Origin: Myrica gale
Lineage: Eukaryota; Streptophyta; Magnoliopsida; Fagales; Myricaceae
NCBI GenBank assembly: GCA_963930655.1
Contig: OZ005607.1
Coordinates: 26,172,874 to 26,236,873, forward strand
Length of the DNA: 64,000 nt
Direction of reading: 5' to 3'
The position numbers were made by a program, and so were the translations under genes. The notes below the pieces were generated by a model. That model saw only the letters and a program-made list of their open reading frames with translations, ran no database searches and was not told the origin of the DNA. Shown here in pieces: positions 14,192-27,695 of the stretch. How positions within the stretch are numbered: the stretch's first letter is position 1; each line of letters begins with the position of its first letter.

Positions 14192-17100
14192 ATGGCAAAG
14201 CGCAGGTCAAGGATATCAAAGGAAGAAGCTCAGAGAGATACGCCGGAGGACAGTTCCGCTTCTCCAAGGAAGCGTAGGGTGGTAGTGGCGGGTGATGCTG
14301 GGAGTGAGAGCGAGACCGAGGCTAGGTTAGTAGGAGAGCCTGTCCCGGTGGAGGAGGCGAAGCGACGGTGGCCTAAGCGGTACCAGGGGAAGGTAATGCG
14401 TTCTGTGGATTTGTATGCGGAGTTTCTGTTCGCTTGCTGAGAAAATCTTCGACCAGTTTGTAAACTGTGAAGTCCGAATGTTCTACTATAACCAAACCAA
14501 GGTCTCTTTGGTCACTGGAACGAACAGTAGTGTTTTGGTTTTTGGGAGATGAACTTACCTTAAGTGAAGCTGAATGGTCGCATTGGGCTTAGCGGAGGGG
14601 ACATAAATGATGTATTCAAGCTAAATAACCAATAGGAAATTTTTTAAAAAGTAGTTTTCGAATTATTTTTGTTAAAAACTCCTTGGATATGTCTGTGTAT
14701 CTGCTTTGTTGCTTAGAGGACTTCGGGTTAGAAGGAGTATACTTGTTTGTTTCCATCCAACATACTAACCTCACAGAGATAAAGATTAGAAGGATCCATT
14801 GACTGCCTTTTGTTTCTATGGTTTCTATGTAACAAACACTATAAATAACTTTCTGTGGTTAAATACCAAAGGAACGGGAGTGAATCGATTCTTTCTTCAA
14901 TCTTGTAGTACACTTTCCCATAGATGAAAATCAACTCACAGAAACTGAACTAGTGAATTTCAAAATTATCTTCATTGATATTCTCCGCTTCCAAGCAGAG
15001 TAATTATGCTAACTGTTTCATTTCTCTTATACTTACGCCCATCTAAACTATATTACGCTTCTATGTTTATTTCAGAAGAAGCATCTTTCTGGGACGAAAA
15101 CATCAAATGAGTAAGTCTTTGACGGAATGATTTTTTTTCCCCAATTATTCGCCTACTTATCTTTATGTAAAGGATTATTCGTATATTTCCAATATTTTGC
15201 GTGGTTCTATTTCGATATGCATCTATGTCTTTATTCCTATCGTGCTGTCTTGCTGTTAGTATCATTTTGCATTTAATGGTTGTTTACTCTTTTAAATCGT
15301 ACATTATTCTTTTGTTTCATGCAGTAAGGATGATTCTGAGCAGACTATTCAAGCTCGACGCCACTACACTCGGGCGGAGGTTGATGGACAGATCATTTAT
15401 GACCTTTACGATGATGCCCATGTTAAAGTGAGTGAAAATTTTCAATTGTTATTTATGATCCCGTAGGAAAATGTTCTAATTGTTTTCTACTGCTTACATG
15501 GTGAAGTCGATGCTTGAAAGGTTGACACCCTTCTGACTCTTAGGATAGTTGGACATCTGTTACGTAGTTGAGATAAGGCAACGCCAGTAGAGATTAGGCT
15601 GTATATGGTTCCCATTAGGCCTTGTGCCAAAGTTTTTTTTGGGAGTTTCCTGCTAGGTGTGTCCCTAGTTGTCTCACTAGCAATGAACCTAGACGACCTG
15701 TTGTTAGTCTTTATTAATTGACTCAACAATCTCAGATGTTCAAAACTAGCCATCAAATTTCCTCAGCTCTTGTATCTGGAGATGAAACTACATTGCTGCA
15801 GTTGGTGTGCTGCGGTCGTTGGTATGGTGTAGTTTGGCTAATCATTTAGGAAGGGCTAATATCGATAAGGTGTTTGAGCTTAACTTGAATCATTTTAACA
15901 AAATTTGAATTTGGCTCAAGATCATTGAAAGTAGTGAAGTAGTGCTTTACAAAGGCACACACATACATTGTATATATAACGTCCTAAGAAAGCACTAACC
16001 AAATATGCATCTACTTCAAAAGGATAAGTCAGTGTTGCTTTTAAAAGCTTATTTAATCATTATACGGCTCTTATATAGCTCACTATTGATTTATTTTCCT
16101 ATTTAAATCCATGTTTGATTCAAGGTATCACAACCTTCTCTCTTGAAACTCTTGATGCCTTTGTCAAGATCTACCAAGCCTACACTAGTGATTATTAGGC
16201 TTGCTTTGGTTCCATATGTAGTGCTTCCAAGAACGGCTAGCCACATTTGCACTTAATTTCAAACGGACTAGTCAAGATTGCTCTTGAAACTCCTTGAAAT
16301 TATTATAAAATCCAATTTTACTTAGTAAGCTTCCAATGTGAGGATTGACTCTTATAGAGCTCATTTGTCATTCTTCTTCCTCTCTCGCTCCTTCTGAATT
16401 TTAGGGTATTACATTTATAATACTTTTTTATACTCCTATAGCTCATAAAATCTCAAATCACTCATTACTATCATTCATAGTGACATTAATTCGAATATGG
16501 CTCAAGCTCGACTATGCACACAAACATACATATAGTGTATAATTAATAACTCCAATCGGAACTAGGTTTACGAGTCTAAACTGAATTAAGTAGAGTTTGA
16601 GGGGATTTGGCCAAGTTTGTATGTGAGCTAAAATTAGTGTTCAAATTAGGCTCAATTATCTAATGAACTGAATTTGATCTGAGCTTAGCTGAGTCAAACT
16701 TTAGCTATTAATGAGCAGGTTTTTTTCGTTATGGCCCGACTTCTAAAACTTTGGTTTGACTTGTTTTGATCTATCACACTTGAACAAGAATGGCCGTCAT
16801 AGTCAAAATGTTGTCGTTCGAACATTCCCCAAAACATCACTGCTTACCATCCCATTGCCTTGATTCTCCCGAACCCTTTTCCGAATACAATCTTTGCTAT
16901 CCTCCTTGGTGACTGTCACCTGTAGTGGCTACAACTCCTCTGAATCCCGACCTTGCTTTCTCACAGTTTCCAAACATCCATCACACAACATTAGCCACCA
17001 TGAACATTGAGACCATCTTGTCACACCTCCATCATCAAAATCACCAAGATGAGTAATAAACAGAGTTAATCAATGAACGAAGGGAAGGACCAACTAGGTT

Positions 17101-20100
17101 TTAGTTGAATGTCATTTGGGTTAGGTTTTGTCATATCATCAATCTATACCTGAAAATTGACATGATGTAGGGGAATTGATTTTTGTAACATCCAAAACTG
17201 CGTTTTGCTGCTGGATTGTCTGGAATGGACTTTATTGATTGGTTTGGTTATGTTACAAGGTCATTCCTTGACTTGAATTTGAATTAGGGAGTTCATAAAT
17301 TTTCTAAAGTAGTGTCCTTTTTTCACTGTTATGCATGAAAAATAATCATTATGCGATCTTATGTGTTTTGGGTATCTTGTCCTTAGGCTGGTGAAGGGGA
17401 GCCCAATTTCATTTGTAAGATTGTGGAAATGTTCGAGGCTGTTGATGGAGCTCTTTATTTTACAGCACAATGGTACTATAGAGCTCGTGATACTGTAAGT
17501 GTCATTTTAACACTTATATTGTGTGTTCAACTTCTAACTTGGTAATGCCTAATTCTTCACCTAATTTTTCTGTTTCTCAGGTCATTAAAAATCTTGATAA
17601 TCTGATTGACAATAAGCGCATATTCTTTTCAGAAGTTCAAGATGATAACCCCTTGGATTGTTTAGTTGAAAAACTAAACATTGCGAAGATTCCTTTGAAT
17701 GTATGAGAGTAATTCCTGTAGTTATATTTTTGGCTTGGTTTTGGATTTCATGAGTGTTATATAGTGTGTACATAACTAAAGTTCTCTTTTTCAAGGTTGA
17801 TTTGGATGCCAAGAAGAAATCAATTCCAGATTGTGACTACTACTGTGACATGCTCTACTTATTGCCGTACTCTACATTTGTTAACCTTCCAGCAGGTTGA
17901 AGTTTTCTCTGTATGAACAATTGTTCTTGTGTTTGGATATTGGAAAGGCTTCATTTTCTTTTCTTTTAATTGCTTTTTTCCTTCTGATAAACTTGCAGAT
18001 GATAGGCATGCGGGTAGTGAGACATCATCAACAATTTCAAGTGAGGTTGATATGAATGGGGTTGAGCTTGAAGAGGTTTTTCAAGTTAAAGGGCATCACA
18101 AACCAGAAGTGACATTGCTAGACCTTTACTCAGGTTGCGGTGCTATGTCAACTGGATTGTGTCTGGGAGCAAAATTGTCTGGCCTAAATCTTGTTACGGT
18201 AAGTGCTGTGTTTTTTGTCATATAAAAGATATTGACTTGTCTTAGATTACCAATTTTTATCTGTCTTTCTGTTTTATTTTTTTATTTTTATTTTGAGTGA
18301 CAACTTGTTGTGTTTTCTTTTTTAGAGATGGGCAGTTGACTTGAATGAGTTTGCATGTGATAGTCTCAAACTAAACCACCCAGAGACAGAAGTATGTTTT
18401 TATAGTCTGTTTTTCCTCTTTTGATTTATGAGCTGTTCATGTTTAAATGCAAAATTCTTATTTTAGCTTTAATCATTGCTAAACAGGTTAGAAATGAATC
18501 TGCTGAGGATTTTCTGTTGCTGCTGAAGGAGTGGGAAAAGTTATGCATTTATTTTTCTCTAGTTAAAAGTGATTATTTTCCACAAGACTATTCAGATCTC
18601 TTTGGAACTGAAGATGATGATGATGGGAGTGGCAGTGATGATAGTGAGGGAGAAGAAAATGTTGAAGTGTTTGAAGTTGAGAAAATACTGAAAATATGCT
18701 ATGGTGACCCTAAAGAGACAAAAGAGCGTGGATTATATCTCAAGGTATCTGATTTGTTGCTTTGAAGTTTCTGTTCTTATTTCTTTACAACAACAATCAA
18801 TAGCCCTTGATTTATTTAGTTGGGAAAACCAGTATGCTAATAGTGGACTATTTCTGTAAACTTGAAAAGGGGGACCCCAACTGAGATTGGATGTATGTAT
18901 CCTAAAACTTTTGTCCCCAAAGTTATGCCAAAACTATTTCTATAGTTGAATCTAATTTACATGGCACAAGGCATAAACATTGCTTTCTTGACTTCCTCAA
19001 TATTTTAAAATTAAAGTTTCTTGTCTGATGTTTGTTATCTTTTGGTGAAACTAAAATGAACTTAAAATATGTGCACTTTCTATAATAGCAAGAAATTGTT
19101 GATCACAGACAGTCTAGAAAATTGCAATAGCTCTGTACATATTCGTTCGACAAAGGGCCTGAGAAGTTCTCTCGGATGTCCCTTATATTTTATTGAGTAG
19201 TCGTGGTGTATAGTGATTGCAGGACAAACTTAGATTCTATGATTTTCGTATCTCGTTGTCCATGCATATGCTTCCCCAATGTAGTTACACTAGAGTTAGA
19301 ATTTAGCAGACAGCTCTAAGATCATGAGTCTGGAAAATGAACCGTTGGTCTTATCATTACCTTTGGCTCATGTCATGCCATATCTTAAATGTAGGTTTCC
19401 TGGAAAGGTTATGGTGCTGATGAAGACTCTTGGGAGCCAATTCTGGGATTGGGGTATGTCACGCAACTGAATCCTCTTTACTTTTATTTTTTGTTTCTGA
19501 AATAAAAAATCAAATATCAAATATGCTTTGACATCCATCTCTTTATGCATGTAGATATCTTATGGTATGGTCTATTTAACAGGAATTGTAGGGAAACTAT
19601 AAAAGCCTTTGTCACTCATGGTTACAATTCAAAGATCTTACCTTTACCTGTAAGTTTGTTTTATCTTGGGTTGCAACTCTCACTGATTATTCCAACATTT
19701 ATTATTTTCAATAGTTTCACTATGTGTGTGTTTTTTTGTTTTTGTTTTGGTAAACCTTATAGGGAGGCGTCGATTTGATATGTGGTGGACCTCCTTGTCA
19801 AGGTGTAAGTGGGTTTAATCGGTTCAGGAATAAAGAGAATCCATTGGATGATGAGAAAAATAAGCAACTTCTAGTTTACATGAATTTAGTTCAACATCTG
19901 AAGCCCAGATTTGTTTTGATGGAAAATGTGGTCGACATTGTAAGGTTTGCAGAAGGTTTTCTTGGACGATATGCATTGGGTCGTCTAATAGGGATGGACT
20001 ATCAAGTCCGTATGGGAATGATGGCAGCAGGGGCATATGGCCTTCCACAATTTCGTATGCGTGTTTTCATCTGGGGGGCCCGTCCTACAGAGGTATGTTA

Positions 20101-23092
20101 ATCGTGCTATTTTTATTCAACATAACTGTCCTAATATATTGTCATGCCAATATGTTGTTTATCTTAGCAGAAGTTGCCTCAGTTCGCACTCCCCACCCAT
20201 GATGTTGTCGTAAGGGGGGTTATTCCTGTGGAGTTCGAGGTATCGGGAAATACCCTTTTGTGGACTAAAATTTGTCTTATTCAAATTTGGTTGGGTAATA
20301 CATAGGACTATTTACCTAATGATACAGATGAACACTGTTGCTCATGATGAAGGCCACAATCTTAAGTTGGAAGGAAAGCTTCTACTTACTGATGCAATTT
20401 CTGACCTGCCAGCGGTATGTATATATTATGTTTTTCTGCTTAACTTGTTGGTTATATGATTCATGTTGATTTTTGTTTCATTCAGGTCGAGAACGATGAA
20501 GACCAGGACGAAATTTGCTATGGTAAACCTCCTTTGACAGAGTTTCAAAGATTTATTAGATTAGGCAGAGATGGTAAGATTATTTTTTTCATTCTTAAAC
20601 TTTTGCAATTCAGAACTAATTTATTATACTTGGTGACTTTCATTTTTGGAAATGAATTACTTCTCCTTGAATCAATAGTAGATTATTTTTGCTGTTGGTC
20701 GTGGTGTGAATTCTACTGTGGTATTTGGACATTCTTTATTGTGGAACATATTACCCTGAGCTTGTCACATTGAATGAATTTTCGGACATGTTCATGGCAC
20801 ATACACATCTTATGTTGGATTAGAGGATTAACAGTCACTTTTGACCATTTTTCTTTAAACTACTTATGAAAGAAGAAATTACACGTTTTTACGATAGAGG
20901 ATCACTAACTTTGTCATGTGAATCTCAGAGATTTGACCATTTAAATTGAAACCTCAAATTGCTAAAACTTGCACTGTGAATCTTAGAGATCTGACCATGA
21001 AGATGGATAGAAAATGTAAGATAAAGCAATCTTAATAATCAAATTGTAACTGAAGGTGCACATTGCTATTGTTGTTTAAGGCAATAGGTCAAGGTTCGAA
21101 ATTTTGATACCATGTTTGCAAAATAGGTCAAGTTTGGGTGTGCAAGTGTTATTCCTCATAGTTTGTAAAGCACTTAGAATGCCTTCAATTATCTTCGATT
21201 ATTGTGTAAGACTTCAATTGGTCAACTCATCTCAAATTGGTATATAGCAAGTGTCTACTAGTTTATTCCTTGGTGTTCTTTTCTTTTAACATCAGTATAA
21301 ATCTAGAGACCCTATAGCAAAAGAAGTTTGCAATGTAGTATTTCATCCGCTGCTTTTATTCTTTTCTGAATGTTATTTCACACCGTGGAACTTGGTAAAT
21401 AATTCCAACTCACAGTATGGGGGACTTTTCCTTGCAGAATTGTTGGGTTCTTCTCCAAAGGTCCAAGAATCCGAACTTATGCTCTATGATCATCGTCCAC
21501 TAAAATTGAATGAGGATGATTATGAACGTGTTTGCAGGATCCCTAAGAAAAAGGTGTTTTGCTTGTTTTTCTTATTGTGGAATAAATATTATTTGCACTT
21601 TGATTTAAATCTTCGTGGTGTACCATCGGATGAGTTTGGTGAAATTGACTTTGTATTAGGGAGCAAATTTTAGAGATTTACCTGGTGTTCGTGTCCGTCC
21701 TGATAAAAAAGTTGAATGGGATCCTGACATAGAGAGAGTTTACTTGAAGTCAGGAAAGCCTTTGGTAGTATTTCTCTCCCAACATTTATTTTATGGTGGT
21801 TATTCCTTCTGCCAGTTTGTGGTGATGAGTCTTATTGATGTTCTGTGTATGTGTAGGTACCAGATTACGCAATGAGCTTTATAAAAGGGTCATCATCTAA
21901 GTAAGTGTTTGTTTACTGGCTTTTTGTTGATGACACTTTGATTTACCAATTGATTTGCTTTCATATATTCTTGTTTTGAAATTTTGCAGACCTTTTGCAC
22001 GTTTATGGTGGGATGAGACTGTGCCCACCGTAGTTACACGCGCGGAGCCTCACAACCAGGTGAACTTATTCCGTACGTTGTTGAAGAGTGAATGGTGTAG
22101 ATGGGAAAAATTCTCAATGGCGGACTTATATTCTTCTCTTCACAGGCAATCTTACACCCTGAACAAGATAGGGTGCTAACAGTACGCGAAAATGCCAGAC
22201 TTCAGGGTTTTCCAGACTATTACAAGCTCTGTGGGCCTGTTAAAGAGAGGTACCTATTTTAACGACTATATCTTCCAATTCATGGTTGAGGGAAATAATT
22301 GAAGTTGGTGTTTCCATGATGAATTTCATTAGTTCAGAGGGCCCAACTGGTGCTTTGTAGTTCTTTCTGGATGTCACGTATCTCCATCATACATGGCATT
22401 TTTGTACAGATAGATTTGTTGCTTTCAATAGAGATATTAAGAGGATAGACGGCATAAAGTATCATTTGATTAGAGAATCTGTGGCAAGTATATATTCCTA
22501 ACGTTTTAGTCTAAATGAGTTGGCAAGTACAAGAATCATGAATATTTCGATTATTGTCACATCAACTCTGCCTGCTGAATTGTAAATATGTGAATCGGTT
22601 GGAAAAAAAACAGCACAAGTCAAACGTGCTTGGTTCATTTTAGGCTAATTAGTACATTAGTCTTTAGGGTATGATCGGATTTAAATTGGTCCCTGGGAAT
22701 TCTTTTGGTGGCCATTCTATCAACTCGGTTAGCTCTGTTAACAAAATTATTCTCACATAGTTACCAGTTTAAGATTCGACTATACTCTAGAGTTACCAGT
22801 TTGAGATTCGGCTCTAGAGACTTCATTTTTCCCGATTATGGAACTGAGGCATCATGTGCTGTGAATTTATAGACTACCAATGTTGGTTTTTAAGTCCCTT
22901 TTCTGACATTGTTGCAGATACATACAAGTTGGGAATGCTGTTGCGGTTCCTGTTGCTCGAGCATTGGGTTATGCATTAGGTTTAGCGTGTGAATCTTCAA
23001 GCACGGTTGACGGACCATTATTTACACTGCCTCCAAAATTCCCCAGTATTTTGGAACGGTATTCTTCTGCAACATCTGAAGATGATGCTTGA
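14192..23092 (+). CDS. CMT3: DNA (cytosine-5)-methyltransferase, chromomethylase CMT3 type
   Basis: Twenty-one exons join in frame to 834 codons plus stop: 14192-14392, 15076-15110, 15325-15427, 17387-17494, 17581-17700, 17796-17895, 17999-18198, 18326-18391, 18487-18744, 19395-19453, 19583-19649, 19763-20092, 20171-20239, 20328-20414, 20486-20573, 21438-21553, 21660-21764, 21857-21900, 21990-22059, 22146-22249, 22918-23092. The order is a basic N-tail, a BAH domain (about 95-215), motif I DLYSGCG (264-270), an inserted chromodomain (about 371-425), motif IV GGPPCQG with catalytic Cys451, motif VI ENV (493-495), motif VIII QFRMR (535-539), a target-recognition region, and motifs IX-X ending [14 protein letters not shown]. 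Phe373, Trp400 and Tyr403 fit the aromatic cage that reads H3K9me2. CMT3 maintains CHG methylation in a loop with SUVH histone methyltransferases. The length matches CMT3 (about 840 aa) rather than the longer CMT2. The gene looks intact. Confidence 0.94.
15428..17386. other. 2-kb intron 3 of chromomethylase with old repeat DNA
   Basis: This is the longest intron of the gene. From about 16490 to 16730 it carries motifs such as ggctcaagctcgac and ggctcaattatctaatg, resembling the gagctcgag-rich remnant near 5.4 kb. No coding frame or clear transposon end was found. Confidence 0.45.
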
Positions 23093-24174
23093 TTCTTTTG
23101 TGTGAACTGACATTGTATTTTTAGGATTATTTATTCCATCTAGGGAAATGAAAGTGCTTCCAATAGCATTTTTTAATGTATTTTCTTAGTCGTACCCAAT
23201 CTAAGTTCAGTTGTGTTCAATGCCTTTCTCCTTGCTCTGAGGTAAATGCATGTTTTCTTCTGTTCTCGTGTCTTTTGGTATCTACAGTGAAAACCTTTTC
23301 CTGTCGTGGGTTTTTCCAATTCATTACATAAAATGATTCATGGATGAATGAAGAAGCAAATTAGGGTTCAGAAAGGGGTTTAAAAATTTGGTCCAATCTG
23401 CTGTCAACAAAATTGGATTCATTGACAGCAACCGCCGTAGAAGATGAATCTTGCGCGTCTATTCTATCGGATCGAATCAATCGAGTATGAGGTTGAGATT
23501 AAGACAATTCTACTAGTTAAATGAAGTATACCATGCGTGATTTGGATACTAATGTTAAAAATACATGTCAACAGGTGAATGAAGCTGACGTGACATGTAT
23601 AACACATGGACTATTTTGTTGAAAGTTATACTATAGAGGCTATTTTGTAAAAGTTGGATACCACATGGATTGTAATTAAGCAAAAAAAAATCCGATTTCA
23701 GTAGTTCCCATCAATGCTGTGTTAGCTCTAGTAATCGAGAACAAGTATTTGGGGTGCGTACTGGAAAATCGGTGGTAGTACCGGAAGCGGGAAACTGGAA
23801 TTTTCCGGTTCCATTGAATCACATCTTCATGAAAATTGCAATCCCATCTTTACAAGAACTCATTTTCGAATCCTATGCATGAGAAAAAAAAAACAAATTA
23901 TTTGCAAGAAACTACATCCATCGTCGTTTCATTGCAGCAAATTGGATTGAGTTCTGATAGACTACAACAAATTCCGAAAGAGAGATACCACAGAACAATA
24001 TAGAGTAGGATTTGAGCTCATTTTGGACTGGGAGTGGGATTTGGTCTGCTGGTAACAGGGAAAGGAGGCAATCGGAGCACAGCTTCCTCCGTCTCCATGG
24101 GGTCCGATCGAAGTATCTACCACAAAGAAAAAACATAAATTCAAACAAAATTTACCCACAAATAAATTTACTGC

Positions 24175-24339
24175 GGCTGTGTTTGTTAAACAAAATTTTA
24201 CACTTTCTAAATTTTTAACATAATAAAAAATTACAATATAATCTCCCACTCTCATCACATCTTACTTTTCACTATAATAAATATTAAAAATCATCCTTCT
24301 TTCACTTTTTCATCCTTTTTATCACTTCAACACAAACGT
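24175..24339. mobile_element. Tourist-like MITE
   Basis: The left end reads ggctgtgtttgttaa and the right end aacacaaacgt, imperfect inverted termini of the family seen again near 31.3, 31.9, 32.2 and 58.7 kb. The interior is AT-rich with atctctc/cactttttca blocks shared with those copies. It is non-coding. Confidence 0.55.
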
Positions 24340-24615
24340 AGAGGATGCCGAAATTTCCGGTAAAAATCGTGGAATTAGGCCTCCGGTTCCGGTCAGACAA
24401 GTTCAGGATTTTACCGGAATAGCCGGAATTCCGGAAAAAAATTGCTGAAGATAAGAGAGAGTGAGAAGGAGAGAGCCGAGTGTCGTGAGTGAGTGAGAGA
24501 TCGGGGGAGGGGGTTTGAAAAAAATAACCGGTAACGGAATTCCGGGAGGTTTCGGCGGAATTATCGGTTCCGCCATATAGGCGATATCGCCTACCGGCTC
24601 CGGATCCGGTTTCCA
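24340..24615. repeat. CCGGTTCCGG-rich repeat
   Basis: Copies of ccggttccgg, ccggaattccgg and close variants fill this stretch. The composition resembles the 13576-13912 element, but no matching termini were found. The minus-strand open frame at 24302-24619 is a by-product of this repeat. Confidence 0.5.
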
Positions 24616-25165
24616 TCAAAACCGAAAACCCATCGTCAGATAAGAGCTATAAAGGCTTTACGGATGAAAAAATTTAGAGAGAGTACTGGATCTCGGAGGA
24701 CAGGCTTCGTATCGTCTTGAGCGGGTCTGAAAAGGGGTTTCGGTTTGTGGGGTTTCTCCGAACTGCTTTGGGAGACTGCTGCTGTTGTTCTTGTGGGTGC
24801 TGGTGGTCGGTTTGATCGAAATCTTCGAAGCCTTCATTCTGCTCTGCTCTCTCTCACACACACAGTCGAAGGGAATGCGCGCGTGAGACTCTCCAGCCCA
24901 CTCTCTCGTCTCTGTCTCTGCTCTCAGAAAGTGTTCATGGGCTCGGTAACCTCTCCTATACCGATTCGTTACGAAAATTAGGAATTTTCAATCTCGTTAC
25001 CTAAGTACTTTTTGCCCGAATGGATGTCGTCGTCGGATGTGGCCCGAATGCTGTCAAACTGGACCGTATGTCGGGCCGGGTCATCTCATATTACATTCGC
25101 TATATGAACCAATATTTATACAATATATCGGTTGTCATTGATAAAATGAGTTTGAGGCTTATTCG

Positions 25166-27695
25166 ATGGTTATGTTTTCCCGCCAAATTCAAAGCCTCGT
25201 CCAACGGTCAACAACGGCCACCCATCTTCTGCAACTCCAGTCTCTGGCCTTCAAAACCGCCGTCGATTACGACCCTGAATTCGTTTCTCAGTTCGTCCTT
25301 TCCGCGTGCTCGATTTCGGTCGGTTTTGCGAGATTGGTGTTCGATAGCGTACCCATTGTTCCGCCACTTTTTGCTTGGAATACAATCATTGGAGCATTCA
25401 CAAAGAGCCCAACTCCGATTGAGTCGGTGAGGCTGTTCTCTCGGCTTCGAAGGGTTGGACTTCAACCAGATAATTTCACTTACCCTTTTGTTTTGAAAGC
25501 CTGCGGTCGGTGTTCAATGGTCGGAGAAGGTGGGGCAGTGCATTCAATGATCACAAAGGCGGGTTTATATTTTGATCGGTATGTGGGGAACACACTTTTG
25601 AGGATGTATGCAGCTTGTGGTGCCATCCAGCTTGCGAGGCGGGTGTTCGACGAAATGACTGTGAGGGATGTGGTTTCATGGAGCTCCATGATTGCGGGAT
25701 ACGTTGCTTGGTATGCTGCTTTCATGCTTCAAACTATATGTCTATTCAGTTTCTATGTGTGTTACTAAACTACGTCTCAGCTGATGGATGGGTTTGTTTT
25801 GAAACGAAAGTATCGGAGATGTGCACCCATTCCCTAGCTGAGCATGAGTTTCTTAAATAATTTTGGTATGATTTGTGAGAAATTACGTGTTCCACTGATG
25901 TGCATGGAGAAAGACTCGGTCTTGTCAAGGAGCAGAAAGTGGACGAGGAGCTGCCATCTAGTTGCAAATTATTCGAATAGTTAGCTAGTGGACAACTAGC
26001 ATTTGTTGGTTTTGTTAATACTATTTAGGTATTTTGTGACGTTGTAAGTTTAGAAATAAGCCGGCTGATCAGTGAAATAATTGATGATTGTCACCTACCA
26101 TTCAACAAAAAGTCTCAGATTCTAGTTCAATTAAGGAGGTCCAGGGTCCTTCTAATTACATAGCCAAGGAGGTCCAGGATTCCTTGAATCCTACCGTTCA
26201 ACTTCCAAAATAGGCATATTAAGGAAAACCGATCATTGTTCCTGGCCTAAGCATACAAGTTAGTACTTGTCCCTTTTGTTCATAGAGTGTGATAACTTCT
26301 TGTCTTTGAGGTTGTGGCTATTCTCGAGAGTAGTACTCTATAAAAGATTCTTTTCTATCGGAAAATTTCATCTAAGATATTCACAATGCCTTTATTCCCA
26401 ATACAAATGATGCTTGAGGGTAGCCTTCGTAACTATTATATAGAGGACCTTAAAATTCATTCCCTCTCTTTTGAGGAAATTAGAACTACTATTCATATTA
26501 GAGTCCGGCTTCAAGAAAAAATTGGAGGTATGTCACAAATATCTTTCTCTTTGTTTTTGTCTTCTAGTTTTTTTTTTTTTAATTTTAAAGTTGGTGGGGA
26601 GGGGGTTATGAATGGTTGGTGAAACCCAACATTCATAAGGTGAGACTAGTATGTGAGTACTAAAAGAAAATTTTATGAGACTTCTATGGTATTAGCCAGA
26701 TTGACTTTTGTTATGTCTTCGTTAACCAACTTTTGTGGCTTCTATTGGTTCTGTAATCGTCTTGTCAATATTTGTTACATACTTCTTTATTTATTTATAT
26801 TAACGCCGCTCGTGTTATTATTTATTGTTTTATGTTTGTTCACAGCGGCCATCTGTCAGATGCTTTTATAGTGTTCCAACACATGAAGCTAGCAAATGAA
26901 AAACCAAATTCAGTCACTTTGGTCAGTTTGCTTTCTGCTTCTACTCGTCTGCTCGATATTTGCAAAGGAGAGTTCATTCATTCCTACATTATCAGAAACC
27001 AAATGGAATTGGATATCGCCTTAGGGACAGCTCTTCTTGAAATGTATGCCAAATGTGGGCATATTGAGAAAGCTTTCCAAGTTTTCAAGTCAATGGGTGA
27101 GAAGAATTTGCAGTCTTGGACAATCATGATTTCTGGTCTTGCAGATCATGGCCATGGGAAAGACGCAATTTCATTGTTTACTGAGATGGAACAAGCTGGA
27201 CTAAAACCAGACAGCATGTCATTTGCGGGGATCTTGTCGGCTTGTAGTCACTTGGGTCTTGTTGATCAAGGTGAAAAGTATTTTGATCAGATGTTAAGAA
27301 TTTATAAGATCAACCCAACAATGGAGCATTATGGATGCAGGGTGGATTTGCTTGGAAGAGCTGGATTGATTGATGAAGCCTACGAAATTATCAAGAACAT
27401 GCCAATGGAGCCTAACTCAGTCATAATAAGAAGCTTCTTGGGTGCATGCAGAACTCATGGCCGAAGCTTTTGTTTAGATGATAATCTGAGGAAACTCTTG
27501 TTTAAATTAGAGCCTGAACTTGGAGCAAACTATGTACTTGCAGCTAATGTATTTTCTTTGTCTGGTTGCTGGGATGATGCAGCTGACCTGAGAGTATCCA
27601 TGCAGCAGAGGCGATTGATGAAGGTTCCTGGGTGCAGTTGGGTAGAAGCGAATGATGGCCCTGCAAAGGTAACTATGGAAGGGGCTATAGGATAA
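25166..27695 (+). CDS. Pentatricopeptide repeat protein (PLS class, E-type C-terminus)
   Basis: Two exons, 25166-25710 and 26846-27695, join in frame across a 1135-bp intron to 464 codons plus stop. Tandem PPR units are visible: FAWNTIIGAFTK, GLQPDNFTYPFVLKACGR, VGNTLLRMYAACGAIQLARR, VVSWSSMIAGYVA, then ALLEMYAKCGHIEKAFQVF, QSWTIMISGLADHG, GLKPDSMSFAGILSACSH and VDLLGRAGLIDEAYEII. The end resembles the E motif (VPGCSWVE) with no DYW domain. Such proteins bind organelle RNA, usually for C-to-U editing or splicing, and are imported into mitochondria or plastids. It is shorter than typical members (500-700 aa), and plant PPR genes usually lack introns. A further splice at the AAG before GTAACT near 27669 would give another C-terminus. 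Confidence 0.85.

Larger units (their letters stand above)
23093..25165. other. Intergenic region between chromomethylase and PPR gene
   Basis: This contains the chromomethylase 3' UTR, one MITE (24175-24339) and a CCGG/TTCCGG-rich stretch (about 24340-24615). The last 500 bp are CT-rich and probably promoter. The open frames at 24302-24619 (minus) and 24745-24981 (plus) have no recognisable domain. Confidence 0.5.
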
